Assembly: GCA_030427215.1 (NCBI GenBank)
Contig: JAUHXB010000038.1
Location: forward strand, 1 to 9,025
Source of the DNA: Alphaproteobacteria bacterium
GTDB lineage: Bacteria > Pseudomonadota > Alphaproteobacteria > Micavibrionales > UBA1664
DNA: 9,025 nucleotides
Direction of reading: 5' to 3'
This document shows positions 1 to 7,100 of the stretch, in pieces (positions within the stretch are counted from its first letter, which is position 1; each line of letters starts with the position of its first letter). Made by a program: the position numbers and the translations under genes. Below the pieces are notes generated by a model. It was not told the origin of the DNA. It saw only the letters and a program-made list of their open reading frames with translations, and did no database searches.

Positions 1-133
1 AATCACTGATCATCTTGCTGGTTTTTTCCGTAACCAACAACGAATGAATGTGACGATTGGGGTTCGTCCATGCCTCGCGTACGGCATGCACACCCCATAA
101 CCATTCGGTATTTTTGATTTGTGTTTTTTGCAT
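1..133 (-). CDS. rlmB: RlmB/TrmH-family 23S rRNA (guanosine-2'-O-)-methyltransferase, N-terminal fragment
   Basis: Only the first 44 codons are present; the gene continues past the left edge. The start ATG (131-133 on the minus strand) is followed by a peptide containing LWGVHAVREAWTNPNR and then IHSLLVTEKTSKM. This matches the opening of the substrate-binding domain of SpoU/TrmH-type ribose methyltransferases (pattern G-x-HAV-x-EA-x-x-NP-x-R-x-I-x-x-L). Known family members such as RlmB methylate the 2'-OH of a guanosine in 23S rRNA in the cytoplasm using S-adenosylmethionine. The catalytic SPOUT knot lies outside the window, so RlmB versus TrmH or another SpoU paralogue cannot be settled. 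The start lies 5 bases after the stop of the L,D-transpeptidase gene, so both are probably on one transcript. No clear Shine-Dalgarno sequence is visible, which suggests translational coupling. Confidence 0.75.
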   Translation of the reverse strand, partial: MQKTQIKNTEWLWGVHAVREAWTNPNRHIHSLLVTEKTSKMISD

Positions 134-138
134 TTGTT

Positions 139-1182
139 TTAACTATTCAACTGAAATGATGTAAACGTTTCAGGTTCTTTTGGTTTTTGTTCCTCTTCTT
201 CTAATTCTAAAAGATCCTCTGTGATTTCGACATCTTCCTTTTGTTGGCGGGTTAAGATCGGCATAGGGATACCCTGACGGTATTTAACCGCCTGACGAAT
301 TTTTTGCCAATCCAAACGATCCTTTTGATCGCCGGCCATGGATGATAAGTCAGAAAATAATGTCTCCGGGACTTTATAGTCTTTGATTTTACCTTCGGCT
401 TCAAAACTGTCGGCTAATTCTTCTTCGGCGTGCGCCTCTAAATACAACATATCATCAATCCAACCGAGTTTAATTGGTTGCTTGATAACCTCTACGCGTG
501 TTCCAACAGGAATGTTTTCAAAAACTTGCACAATGTCTTCTGGATACATCCGAATACATCCAGATGACACACGACGCCCTACCCCTAAAGGCTTGTGCGT
601 TCCGTGGATTAAATATTGTGGCCAACCAAGATAGAGCGCGTGCGTACCTAGCGGATTATCAGGCCCCGGCAAAACAACCTCTGGCAATGCAGGGTCTTCT
701 TTACGCATGCGCGCCGTTGGACGCCATGAAGGGCCTTCCTTTTTTCGTGTTATTTTTGTAACACCGATGGGCGTTCCCAATCCATCTCGTCCAACACCCA
801 AAGGGTAGGTTTTAGGTTTTGAAATATCACTTGCGAAATCATAAAGACGCATTTCAGCCAAATTAACCACAATGCCTTTGCGTTCAATATTATGAGGGAT
901 CAGGTGTTTTTTCGGAAGAATAATCCGCGTTCCACGACCAGGCAGCCAAGGATCCACACCAGGATTGGCCGACACCATTTCAACATACCCTAAATTATGC
1001 TCACGTCCTAATTCAAGCAATGTGTCCTCAAACGCAGCGCGTATTTTATCCATTTCACCAATATAATTTTTCTGATAGAGCTTGAATTCTGGTTTATCAA
1101 TGACGGCAGCGCGCGCTAAATTATCGTCCGCATAGGCCGAAAACGAAAAGCCAATTAGTATTACCATTAAAATAAATTGCAT
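139..1182 (-). CDS. L,D-transpeptidase, ErfK/YbiS/YnhG (YkuD) family, secreted
   Basis: A 347-residue periplasmic enzyme. The family uses a catalytic cysteine to form or exchange L,D bonds at meso-diaminopimelate in peptidoglycan, or to attach envelope proteins to it; which one applies here is unknown. The open frame extends upstream to an ATG at 1308, but I place the start at 1182 because a signal peptide begins there (MQFILMVILIGFSFSAYA, probable cleavage before DD) and the longer form would overlap the divergent gene. Next comes a LysM-like ErfK stretch (VEMVSANPGVDPWLPG, about 68-82), then the YkuD domain (about 103-235) with LIHGTHKPLG (His193) and RRVSSGCIRM (Cys209, the nucleophile). 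After the catalytic domain there is an unusual tail of about 110 residues ending in an acidic run (ITEDLLELEEEEQKPKEPE). No Shine-Dalgarno sequence precedes the ATG. It diverges from the yfgM-like/bamB operon and is followed by rlmB. Confidence 0.9.
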   Translation of the reverse strand: MQFILMVILIGFSFSAYADDNLARAAVIDKPEFKLYQKNYIGEMDKIRAAFEDTLLELGREHNLGYVEMVSANPGVDPWLPGRGTRIILPKKHLIPHNIERKGIVVNLAEMRLYDFASDISKPKTYPLGVGRDGLGTPIGVTKITRKKEGPSWRPTARMRKEDPALPEVVLPGPDNPLGTHALYLGWPQYLIHGTHKPLGVGRRVSSGCIRMYPEDIVQVFENIPVGTRVEVIKQPIKLGWIDDMLYLEAHAEEELADSFEAEGKIKDYKVPETLFSDLSSMAGDQKDRLDWQKIRQAVKYRQGIPMPILTRQQKEDVEITEDLLELEEEEQKPKEPETFTSFQLNS

Positions 1183-1189
1183 TATATAT

Positions 1190-1217
1190 CTTATACCTAA
1201 AAATAAAGACAAAACAA
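1190..1217 (-). promoter_or_regulatory. Candidate sigma-70-type promoter for the L,D-transpeptidase gene
   Basis: On the minus strand TTGTTT (1212-1217) and TATAAG (1190-1195) are separated by 16 bases. The -10 box ends 7 bases before the ATG, so transcription would begin at or next to the start codon, giving a leaderless mRNA; no Shine-Dalgarno sequence is present to contradict this. Found by eye from consensus similarity only. Confidence 0.4.
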
Positions 1218-1232
1218 AGGCGGATTTCCTTA

Positions 1233-1260
1233 TTGACGGAACGGTTTCATTGATTACACT
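1233..1260 (+). promoter_or_regulatory. Candidate sigma-70-type promoter for the yfgM-like/bamB/lolA operon
   Basis: TTGACG (1233-1238) and TACACT (1255-1260) with a 16-base spacer lie 24 bases upstream of the ATG at 1285. The gap leaves room for a short leader containing AAAGGA (1274-1279), a good ribosome binding site 5 bases before the ATG. This region lies between the divergent genes, so the two promoters occupy the same roughly 100 bases back to back. Confidence 0.55.
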
Positions 1261-1284
1261 CAAATTCTTTATCAAAGGAACATT

Positions 1285-1986
1285 ATGGCGAAAAAAAACG
1301 ATAAACAAACATCAAGTCCCGAGGAAGATCTGGCAGCGGAAATGCTATTAAAAGACGCGGATGATGCGTTGAGGCAAGATCGTTTGCAAGAGTTGTGGTC
1401 TGAATGGGGCTCAACTATTATTGGTATGGCCTTTATGATTGTTTTTGGGACAATGATTGGTACAGGATGGCAAAATTGGCGTTTGTCTGTTCATCAAGAT
1501 CAAACAACAAAGCTTATCGCCGCTCAATCAAATCCCCTTATTGCGGTAAGGGATCTTGACGACCATTATAGCGCAATTGCTAAAATCATCATTGCCGGAT
1601 CCATGCCTAACGATGAAACTACCCCTGAACTTTCTGGGGCAATGTATAATTTACTTAAAGACATTGAAAATTCTGGATTACCCAGCGAATGGAATTATTT
1701 GGCTCAATGGGCAAAACTGAGAACGCTTGTCGATTCAAACGTAACAGAAAACGCGGGGGCTGTTGCCGATCAAATGATTGATTTGGCCAATAAACGTAAC
1801 AATCCATACGCATCAATGATTATGGCCGAGGCCGCAATTATTACGGCTGAAAAAGGTGACGACAAACAAACCGCACTATCCCTTTTGCAACAGGCAAAAG
1901 ACAAAGTGGCAGGCAGTTCAGATAATTCCATTACAAGCTATATCGACTCGCTCATTCATCTTTATAAAATAGAGGTGCAATCATGA
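1285..1986 (+). CDS. YfgM-like tetratricopeptide-type inner membrane protein
   Basis: A 233-residue protein with a charged cytoplasmic N-terminus (1-41), one hydrophobic segment (about 42-63, GSTIIGMAFMIVFGTMIG) and a helical, alanine-rich periplasmic domain consistent with degenerate TPR helices (for example NPYASMIMAEAAIITAEKGD and TALSLLQQAKDKV). The layout, length and position directly before bamB match YfgM/DUF2133-type proteins, which in E. coli are ancillary to the SecYEG translocon and periplasmic chaperones. The function here is inferred from that similarity; individual TPR motifs are weak. The start at 1285 is supported by AAAGGA 5 bases upstream and a candidate promoter at 1233-1260. 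Its stop overlaps the bamB start as ATGA, so translation of the two is probably coupled. Confidence 0.8.
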   Translation: MAKKNDKQTSSPEEDLAAEMLLKDADDALRQDRLQELWSEWGSTIIGMAFMIVFGTMIGTGWQNWRLSVHQDQTTKLIAAQSNPLIAVRDLDDHYSAIAKIIIAGSMPNDETTPELSGAMYNLLKDIENSGLPSEWNYLAQWAKLRTLVDSNVTENAGAVADQMIDLANKRNNPYASMIMAEAAIITAEKGDDKQTALSLLQQAKDKVAGSSDNSITSYIDSLIHLYKIEVQS

Positions 1987-3371
1987 AAAAATTTATATTG
2001 ATTGCCGCATGCATGATGCTTACGGCCTGTGAAACAATGGATATTTTTTCTTCTGATGATGATAATGCTCCATTACAGGGGGACCGTCTGTCCCTTTACG
2101 ATTTCGAAAGAACATTACAGCAAAGCGAAGCCACTCAATTTGGTATGCCTGGCGCTCAGGACAATACGCTTATTGCCTTACCAGCCTCTTTAAAAGGTGG
2201 GCCAGATGAAAATATAAATTTGCCAAAACCTTGGAACAACAAATTTTGGCCGCAAAATGGTGGATATCCAAACCATATGATGAAACATGTGGCATTTACA
2301 TCCGATGCCCCGAATAAATTATGGTCATCCGATATTGGGCGTGGTGGATCAAACAGAATGCCCCTGACTGCATCCCCCATAATGGCAGACGAAAAGGTAT
2401 TTACCCTTAATAACGACAGCGAGATTTTTGCGTTTAATCACAAAACAGGGCAAAAATTGTGGGAAACTGATATTGTTAAAAAAGACGAAGACGACATTGT
2501 CTTAGGTGGTGGCCTCGCCTTTTCTGGTGGGCGTTTATTTGCAACAAATGGATTTAACGAGCTTCTTGCGCTCAACCCCGATAATGGTGAAATTTTATGG
2601 CGTGTGAATACAAAAGAACCCATTCGCGCGGCCCCATCCGCCATACCGTCACGCGTTTTTGTGACAACGATGAGCAATCGCACATTGGCCTTTGACACAA
2701 ATAACGGACAACAATTATGGTCGCATCGCGGGTTGAGTAGTAATTCTGGCGTATTAGGAAGTGCAAAGCCTGCAATATCCCGTGACGCAGTCATCACGGC
2801 CTATGAATCAGGTGAGATATATGCCCTCCAAATCGATACAGGAACAGAATTATGGAGTGAAAATTTATCCCCTCTTGCAAGAACAGCAGGACAAACCGTT
2901 TTATCCGACATTCAGGCCCTACCCGTAATTGATAATAATATCGTTTATGCCGCATCGTATAATAATAGAATGAGCGCCATTAATGCCAGAACAGGCCAAA
3001 CAATTTGGTCTGTCCCCCTCGGCACATCAACAACACCATGGTTATCGGGTAATCGTTTATTTGTGATTGAAAGTCAGGGAACGATGATGTCCCTCGATAA
3101 AACAAATGGGCAGGTTGTGTGGCAAAGCGCCCTTCCTCAATTCGAAGACGAAGATGATCGAGAAGGTCAAATCACATGGCATGGACCTTACCTTGCGGGC
3201 GGAAGGCTTATCGCTTTAGGATCACATGGTTTTATCATGTCACTTAATCCATCTAATGGAGCTATCATCGATACATATGATTATGAAGATGACATCTATT
3301 TATCCCCAATTATAGCCAACGGCATTTTTTACGCAGTGGACGAAACCGGCCGATTACACGCTTGGCAATAA
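1983..3371 (+). CDS. bamB: Outer membrane protein assembly factor BamB (lipoprotein, PQQ-type beta-propeller)
   Basis: A 462-residue lipoprotein. The N-terminus MKKFILIAACMMLTAC is a lipoprotein signal with lipobox LTAC (acylated Cys16); residue +2 is Glu rather than Asp, consistent with export to the outer membrane. The rest carries at least seven blade signatures of the PQQ-like propeller, each ending in a T/N-G-x-x-x-W turn, including FNHKTGQKLW (about 151-160), LNPDNGEILW (about 197-206), FDTNNGQQLW (about 237-246), LQIDTGTELW (about 282-291), INARTGQTIW (about 333-342) and LDKTNGQVVW (about 371-380). BamB is the BAM complex subunit that binds BamA and helps insert beta-barrel proteins. 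A strong AGAGG (1971-1975) lies 7 bases before the ATG. The linker of about 90 residues before the propeller and the acidic loops (for example FEDEDDREG) are the less typical parts. Confidence 0.93.
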   Translation: MKKFILIAACMMLTACETMDIFSSDDDNAPLQGDRLSLYDFERTLQQSEATQFGMPGAQDNTLIALPASLKGGPDENINLPKPWNNKFWPQNGGYPNHMMKHVAFTSDAPNKLWSSDIGRGGSNRMPLTASPIMADEKVFTLNNDSEIFAFNHKTGQKLWETDIVKKDEDDIVLGGGLAFSGGRLFATNGFNELLALNPDNGEILWRVNTKEPIRAAPSAIPSRVFVTTMSNRTLAFDTNNGQQLWSHRGLSSNSGVLGSAKPAISRDAVITAYESGEIYALQIDTGTELWSENLSPLARTAGQTVLSDIQALPVIDNNIVYAASYNNRMSAINARTGQTIWSVPLGTSTTPWLSGNRLFVIESQGTMMSLDKTNGQVVWQSALPQFEDEDDREGQITWHGPYLAGGRLIALGSHGFIMSLNPSNGAIIDTYDYEDDIYLSPIIANGIFYAVDETGRLHAWQ

Positions 3372-3389
3372 AAAAAAATCGCCTTGTCT

Positions 3390-4001
3390 ATGCCTCAATT
3401 TTTACGCACTCTGTTTATCATGAGATACATACTGTTATTACTAACGCTTTGTTTTATGGCTCACCCTGTTGTCGCTTATGACTCACATGCGCAAAAGGCG
3501 CAAAGCTGGCTCAATGAAATGGAAACGGCAACGGCGCGATTTGAACAAATTAATCATAATGGCGAATCCGTATTGGGAACATTTTACCTCAAAAAACCAG
3601 GGCGATTACGGTTTGAATACGATGCACCAGTTGAGGATTACATCATCGCCGATGGATATCTTATTCATTTTTATGATGGTGAAAGTGGTCAAGTGAATTC
3701 AGGCCCTATCGGATCAACGCTTGCCGATTTTATCGTTAGCGATAATGTAACATTCGATGATGTCGTCACAATTGACGATATATCTGAAACAAACCAGTCT
3801 ATTCTCTTAACACTCTCTCAAAAAGATAAACCTGGCATGGGGCAATTAATTTTAAACTTCAACAAAGACCCCTTTACCCTCAATGGCTGGCGTATTATTG
3901 ATGCGCAAGGGTTAACAACCGATATGATGTTATCGGGGCTACAAAAAGATGTAAAATTAAACGCTAGCCTATTTAAAATGAATAACAGAAACCTGAACTA
4001 A
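3390..4001 (+). CDS. lolA: Outer membrane lipoprotein carrier protein LolA
   Basis: A periplasmic chaperone that takes lipoproteins from the LolCDE ABC transporter and delivers them to the outer membrane. The LolA fold signature is clear: ATARFEQ, then GTFYLKKPGRLRFEYDAP and IIADGYLIHFYD, followed by a C-terminal beta-rich half. The signal peptide is YILLLLTLCFMAHPVVA, probably cut before YDSHAQ. The start is uncertain: TTG at 3384, ATG at 3390 (203 residues, used here because it lies 18 bases after bamB) or ATG at 3420 (193 residues), which gives the most compact signal peptide, MRYILLLL. None has a visible Shine-Dalgarno sequence, so coupling to bamB is likely. Placement beside bamB links two routes of outer-membrane assembly, beta-barrel insertion and lipoprotein delivery. 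Confidence 0.9.
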   Translation: MPQFLRTLFIMRYILLLLTLCFMAHPVVAYDSHAQKAQSWLNEMETATARFEQINHNGESVLGTFYLKKPGRLRFEYDAPVEDYIIADGYLIHFYDGESGQVNSGPIGSTLADFIVSDNVTFDDVVTIDDISETNQSILLTLSQKDKPGMGQLILNFNKDPFTLNGWRIIDAQGLTTDMMLSGLQKDVKLNASLFKMNNRNLN

Positions 4002-4007
4002 GCTTAT

Positions 4008-4601
4008 ATGACAAAAATAACCATTATCCGACATGGAAACACATTTGGTCCAAATGACGTCCCTCGACGTGTTGGATGTCGTACCGACATTTCATTGGTG
4101 GAAAGTGGTCATGTTCAGGGCGCGGCAATTTTGGATTATCTGCATCGTGAAAATCTGGTGCCAGACATTGTCTTTGCATCTGCATTAAAACGCGCACAAG
4201 AAACGGCGAAATATATATCTGACAAGGTTCATAAGGATATTCGGTTTAACGAAATTGACCACGGGCCCGATGAAAATAAAACCGAAGCCGAAATTTTGGA
4301 GCGCTTAGGAAAACAGGCCTTAGACGATTGGAATGATTTTGGCGCTGTACCCGATGGATGGGATGTTGACCCACGCGCCATTAAACAATCATGGATTAAT
4401 TTTGCTGATGAATGTGTAAAAAATCGAGAGGGTGAAACAACCGCCATTGTTAGTAGCGGCGGTATTATTCGTTTTGCCCCTGTTTTATTAAATAATGGAT
4501 TACCAGATGGACAGGACGCAAAGGTTAAGACTGGTTCAATATCCTTGTTTGAATATAGTGATGGTCAATGGTCGTGCCAATTTTGGAATAAACGTCCCTA
4601 A
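4008..4601 (+). CDS. Histidine phosphatase superfamily protein (phosphoglycerate mutase-like), second His replaced
   Basis: A 197-residue cytoplasmic protein of the histidine phosphatase superfamily. It opens with TKITIIRHGNTF, the RHG motif that carries the phosphorylated His9. It continues with FASALKRAQETA (Arg62, phosphate pocket) and FNEIDHGPDENKTE (about 80-93, the acidic segment). The usual second catalytic histidine, in a V-S-H-G-G motif, is here VSSGGIIRF with Ser150. From memory, related alphaproteobacterial proteins with the GPDENK motif also have S or T-S in this place, so this may be a subfamily trait rather than a mutation. The substrate cannot be predicted. The gene starts 6 bases after lolA, without a visible ribosome binding site, and ends in a tail-to-tail overlap with the small minus-strand ORF. 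It is the last gene of the bamB/lolA operon. Confidence 0.85.
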   Translation: MTKITIIRHGNTFGPNDVPRRVGCRTDISLVESGHVQGAAILDYLHRENLVPDIVFASALKRAQETAKYISDKVHKDIRFNEIDHGPDENKTEAEILERLGKQALDDWNDFGAVPDGWDVDPRAIKQSWINFADECVKNREGETTAIVSSGGIIRFAPVLLNNGLPDGQDAKVKTGSISLFEYSDGQWSCQFWNKRP

Positions 4602-4771
4602 TAACAATTGCCAATGGACAAATATTCTGTCGAATAATCGCCATTCACTTCCTTGCCAATAATATGGCATCCAATGTCTGTGGACACAACGCCACTTAAT
4701 GCAACAACGGATACAAACCCGATTAAGACAATTAATCCCATAAATGCGATAACGCTATCACTATTGCTCAT
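4598..4771 (-). CDS. Small membrane protein of 57 residues, unknown function
   Basis: A short ORF that fills most of the gap between the phosphatase and yejB. It begins MSNSDSVIAF, continues as one hydrophobic segment (about residues 7-30, GLIVLIGFVSVVALSGVV) and ends in a short polar tail with two cysteines (Cys35 and Cys56) and the terminus LSIGNCY. It has a weak ribosome binding site (AGAAAG, 7 bases before the ATG) and a candidate promoter upstream (4786-4814). The stop codon overlaps the stop of the phosphatase gene by 3 bases in convergent orientation. I do not recognise the family. A single-pass small membrane protein is the plain reading. The evidence for a gene is the clean membrane segment, the translation start signal and the otherwise empty 338-base gap, so it could still be a chance ORF. 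Confidence 0.5.
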   Translation of the reverse strand: MSNSDSVIAFMGLIVLIGFVSVVALSGVVSTDIGCHIIGKEVNGDYSTEYLSIGNCY

Positions 4772-4785
4772 AATTATACTTTCTA

Positions 4786-4814
4786 TTAATACTTTATTAA
4801 CTTTTAAATGTTAA
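4786..4814 (-). promoter_or_regulatory. Candidate promoter for the 57-residue membrane protein
   Basis: On the minus strand TTAACA (4809-4814) and TATTAA (4786-4791) are separated by exactly 17 bases and lie 14 bases before the ATG at 4771. The surrounding DNA is very AT-rich, so chance matches are likely. Confidence 0.35.
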
Positions 4815-4875
4815 AGCATAAAAAAGATTCGAAATGCAAGTTTTTTCTTGCCTTATCAAAGAATACAACTTGTGG

Positions 4876-4932
4876 TTGACGAAAATCAATAAAATAATGC
4901 TACTGTTTTCATTCGTATGACATGGTTATACT
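4876..4932 (+). promoter_or_regulatory. Candidate promoter region of yejB
   Basis: Two possibilities overlap. TTGACG (4876-4881) pairs with an extended -10 TGC-TACTGT (4898-4906) at a long 19-base spacing. Alternatively the near-perfect -10 TATACT (4927-4932) has only a poor -35 (TGTTTT, 4904-4909) but ends 7 bases before the yejB ATG, which would give a leaderless transcript. No Shine-Dalgarno sequence precedes yejB. The rest of 4772-4939 shows only a short hairpin (GCAAG-T6-CTTGC, 4836-4851) and AT-rich sequence. Confidence 0.4.
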
Positions 4933-4939
4933 GTGATTT

Positions 4940-6064
4940 ATGGCATCCTATATTCTCAAACGATTATTGCTTATGATTCCAACATTGTTGGGAATTATTC
5001 TGATTAATTTCATCATTGTGCAGGCGGCGCCCGGTGGTCCCGTTGAACAAATGATTGCCAAAATGCAGGGGATAGATGGCAACGCCACGGCACGCATAAG
5101 TGGTGGAACGGGGGCAGAATCGGGCGCAAATTTAAACGCATCCGTTGATGCGACAAAGGGGTTATCGACATCTTCATCAGACAGCAAATATCGTGGTGCG
5201 CAAGGGTTGCCACCCGAATTTATTGCCGAAATGGAAAAACAATTTGGCTTTGATAAACCCGCGCATGAACGTTTTTTCATGATGATTAAAAATTATTTAT
5301 CATTTGATTTTGGCGAAAGTTATTATCGTGATGTGTCTGTTATTGATTTAATTATTGAAAAATTACCCGTGTCGATTTCTTTGGGGCTGTGGTCGACGCT
5401 TATTATTTACCTGATCTCTATTCCGCTGGGAATTAAGAAGGCGGTAAAAGATGGCGAGCCATTCGATATTTGGAGCAGCGGCGTGATTTTTGTTGGCTAT
5501 GCCATTCCATCGTTTTTATTCGCGATATTGCTGATTATTTTATTTGCCGGCGGGCGGTATTTTGATTTATTCCCCTTGCGCGGCCTTACATCCGATGGAT
5601 TTGAGGATATGACATTGATTGCCCAAGCCATCGATTATGCATGGCATATGGTTTTGCCCATTGCCGCCATGGTAGTGAGCGGATTTGCGGGATTAACGAT
5701 GCTCACCAAAAATTCATTTATGGACGAAATTGGAAAACAATATGTGTTGACCGCACGCGCCAAGGGATTAGGCGAACGCGATGTGTTATATAAACATGTG
5801 TTCCGCAATGCGATGTTGATTGTCATTGCAGGGTTCCCCGCGGCATTTATGAGCATATTTTTCACAGGCGCATTATTGATTGAGGTTATATTCTCTCTCG
5901 ATGGTTTAGGGTTGTTAGGATTTGAAAGCACAATTAACCGCGATTATCCCGTGATGTTTGGAACATTATTTATATTTACATTGATGGGATTGGTCTTGAA
6001 GTTATTATCCGATATCACTTATGTTTTGGTCGATCCACGGATTAGCTTTGAGGCACGGGGGTAG
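4940..6064 (+). CDS. yejB: YejB-type peptide/microcin C ABC transporter permease
   Basis: A 374-residue inner-membrane permease of the DppB/OppB class. It begins [20 protein letters not shown], the usual first membrane helix, followed by the YejB-typical [18 protein letters not shown] (about 27-44) and a long periplasmic segment rich in Gly, Ser and Ala (about 45-90). Further helices lie near 145-165, 183-204, 236-256, 294-316 and 340-362. The EAA loop that contacts the ATPase is [20 protein letters not shown] (268-287), and the protein ends with [10 protein letters not shown]. In enterobacteria YejABEF imports oligopeptides and the Trojan-horse antibiotic microcin C. yejE follows 3 bases after the stop. 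No substrate-binding protein gene lies upstream: the next gene is the divergent 57-residue ORF. No ribosome binding site is seen; see the promoter entry. Confidence 0.92.
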   Translation: MASYILKRLLLMIPTLLGIILINFIIVQAAPGGPVEQMIAKMQGIDGNATARISGGTGAESGANLNASVDATKGLSTSSSDSKYRGAQGLPPEFIAEMEKQFGFDKPAHERFFMMIKNYLSFDFGESYYRDVSVIDLIIEKLPVSISLGLWSTLIIYLISIPLGIKKAVKDGEPFDIWSSGVIFVGYAIPSFLFAILLIILFAGGRYFDLFPLRGLTSDGFEDMTLIAQAIDYAWHMVLPIAAMVVSGFAGLTMLTKNSFMDEIGKQYVLTARAKGLGERDVLYKHVFRNAMLIVIAGFPAAFMSIFFTGALLIEVIFSLDGLGLLGFESTINRDYPVMFGTLFIFTLMGLVLKLLSDITYVLVDPRISFEARG

Positions 6065-6067
6065 AGA

Positions 6068-7096
6068 ATGAAAAAGCTCTCACCCATCACACAAAAACGA
6101 TTACAACAATTTAAGGCGAATCGTCGTGGATTTTGGTCTTTATGGATATTTTTAATCCTGTTCATTATCGCCATTGCCGCCCCGATATTATCCAATGATA
6201 AACCGATATATATATCTTATGACGGCGGGCATTATTTCCCCATTTTAAATGAATATCCCGAAACTGAATTCGGCGGGGATTTTGAAACCGAAGCCGAATA
6301 TCGCGATATGTTTGTTCAGGATTTAATCAATGATAAAGGGTTTATGATTTGGCCCCTCATCAGGTACAGCTATGACACAATCAATTATGATTTGAATGTT
6401 CCTGCGCCGTCCCCGCCATCAACCGATAATTGGTTGGGTACGGACGATCAAGGGCGCGACGTTTTGGCGCGCCTGATTTATGGGTTTCAAATCTCAATCT
6501 TGTTTGGGTTGGCGCTAACGGTTTTCAGCTCCATCATCGGCATTGTCGCGGGTGGAATACAAGGATATTACGGTGGATGGATTGATCTGATCTTTCAACG
6601 ATTTATTGAGATTTGGTCCGGGTTACCTGTCTTATTCATCATTATCATTATGGCGTCTATCGTCACGCCGTCTTTTTGGATATTGCTGGGTATTATGTTG
6701 TTGTTTTCATGGACGTCATTGATTGATGTTGTCCGCGCCGAATTTTTCCGTGCGCGAAATTTCGATTATGTACGCGCGGCCAAAGCGCTCGGCGTATCCA
6801 ACCGCACAATTATGGTTCGGCATGTCCTGCCCAATGCCATGGTTGCGACATTAACGTTGATGCCGTTTATTTTAACGGGGTCGATTACGATTTTAACATC
6901 GTTGGATTTCCTTGGGTTTGGCCTTCCTCCAGGATCACCATCATTGGGTGAGATGTTGGCGCAAGGGAAAAATAACCTTCATGCCCCGTGGTTGGGGTTA
7001 ACGGCCTTTTTCTCTTTGGCGGTTATGTTGACGCTCCTCACCTTCATCGGTGAAGCCGTCCGCGATGCGTTTGATCCAAGGAAAACGGGAGTTTAG
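6068..7096 (+). CDS. yejE: YejE-type peptide/microcin C ABC transporter permease
   Basis: A 342-residue inner-membrane permease of the DppC/OppC class, the partner of YejB. The N-terminal helix (about 22-41) leads to a large periplasmic segment with the YejE-like motifs KPIYISYDGGHYFPILNEYP (45-64) and GFMIWPLIRYSYDTIN. The OppC-type motif NWLGTDDQGRDVLARLIYG (121-139) precedes the core permease domain. The EAA loop is DYVRAAKALGVSNRTIMVRH (233-252), and the protein ends GEAVRDAFDPRKTGV, the usual C-terminus. A purine-rich GGGGGTAGAGA lies directly before the ATG and partly inside the yejB stop region. The usual following gene, the double-ATPase yejF, is absent; an S51 peptidase gene starts 4 bases after the stop. 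GC in stretches counted by hand (6421-6600, 6961-7020) is about 48-50%. Confidence 0.92.
   Translation: MKKLSPITQKRLQQFKANRRGFWSLWIFLILFIIAIAAPILSNDKPIYISYDGGHYFPILNEYPETEFGGDFETEAEYRDMFVQDLINDKGFMIWPLIRYSYDTINYDLNVPAPSPPSTDNWLGTDDQGRDVLARLIYGFQISILFGLALTVFSSIIGIVAGGIQGYYGGWIDLIFQRFIEIWSGLPVLFIIIIMASIVTPSFWILLGIMLLFSWTSLIDVVRAEFFRARNFDYVRAAKALGVSNRTIMVRHVLPNAMVATLTLMPFILTGSITILTSLDFLGFGLPPGSPSLGEMLAQGKNNLHAPWLGLTAFFSLAVMLTLLTFIGEAVRDAFDPRKTGV
7088..7092 (+). promoter_or_regulatory. Ribosome binding site deciding the start of the S51 peptidase gene
   Basis: GGGAG lies 8 bases before ATG 7101 and inside the last codons of yejE. An ATG at 7050 in the same frame exists, but it is embedded in yejE, and the extra 17 residues (MKPSAMRLIQGKREFRI) do not resemble the family, whose proteins start near MRLYLSSYRLG. 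Confidence 0.7.
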
Positions 7097-7100
7097 AATT

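Noticed and set aside
383..761. Two plus-strand ORFs inside the L,D-transpeptidase gene
   Set aside because: They are antisense shadows of a gene with clear catalytic motifs; no ribosome binding site or family resemblance.
1183..1308. Longer L,D-transpeptidase reading from an ATG at 1308
   Set aside because: It would overlap the divergent gene and its promoter, and would put 42 extra residues before a normal signal peptide starting at 1182.
2156..2797. Minus-strand ORFs inside bamB
   Set aside because: They run opposite to a well-supported propeller gene and show no recognisable motif.
4836..4851. Hairpin GCAAG-T6-CTTGC as a terminator
   Set aside because: The stem is only 5 base pairs and has no T-run after it; it lies in a divergent promoter region where no transcript needs to end.
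4948..5931. Minus-strand ORFs inside yejB
   Set aside because: Antisense to clear permease helices; composition reflects the reverse strand of hydrophobic codons.
7050..7100. Upstream ATG at 7050 for the S51 peptidase
   Set aside because: It lies within yejE, adds residues unlike the family, and lacks the ribosome binding site that ATG 7101 has.
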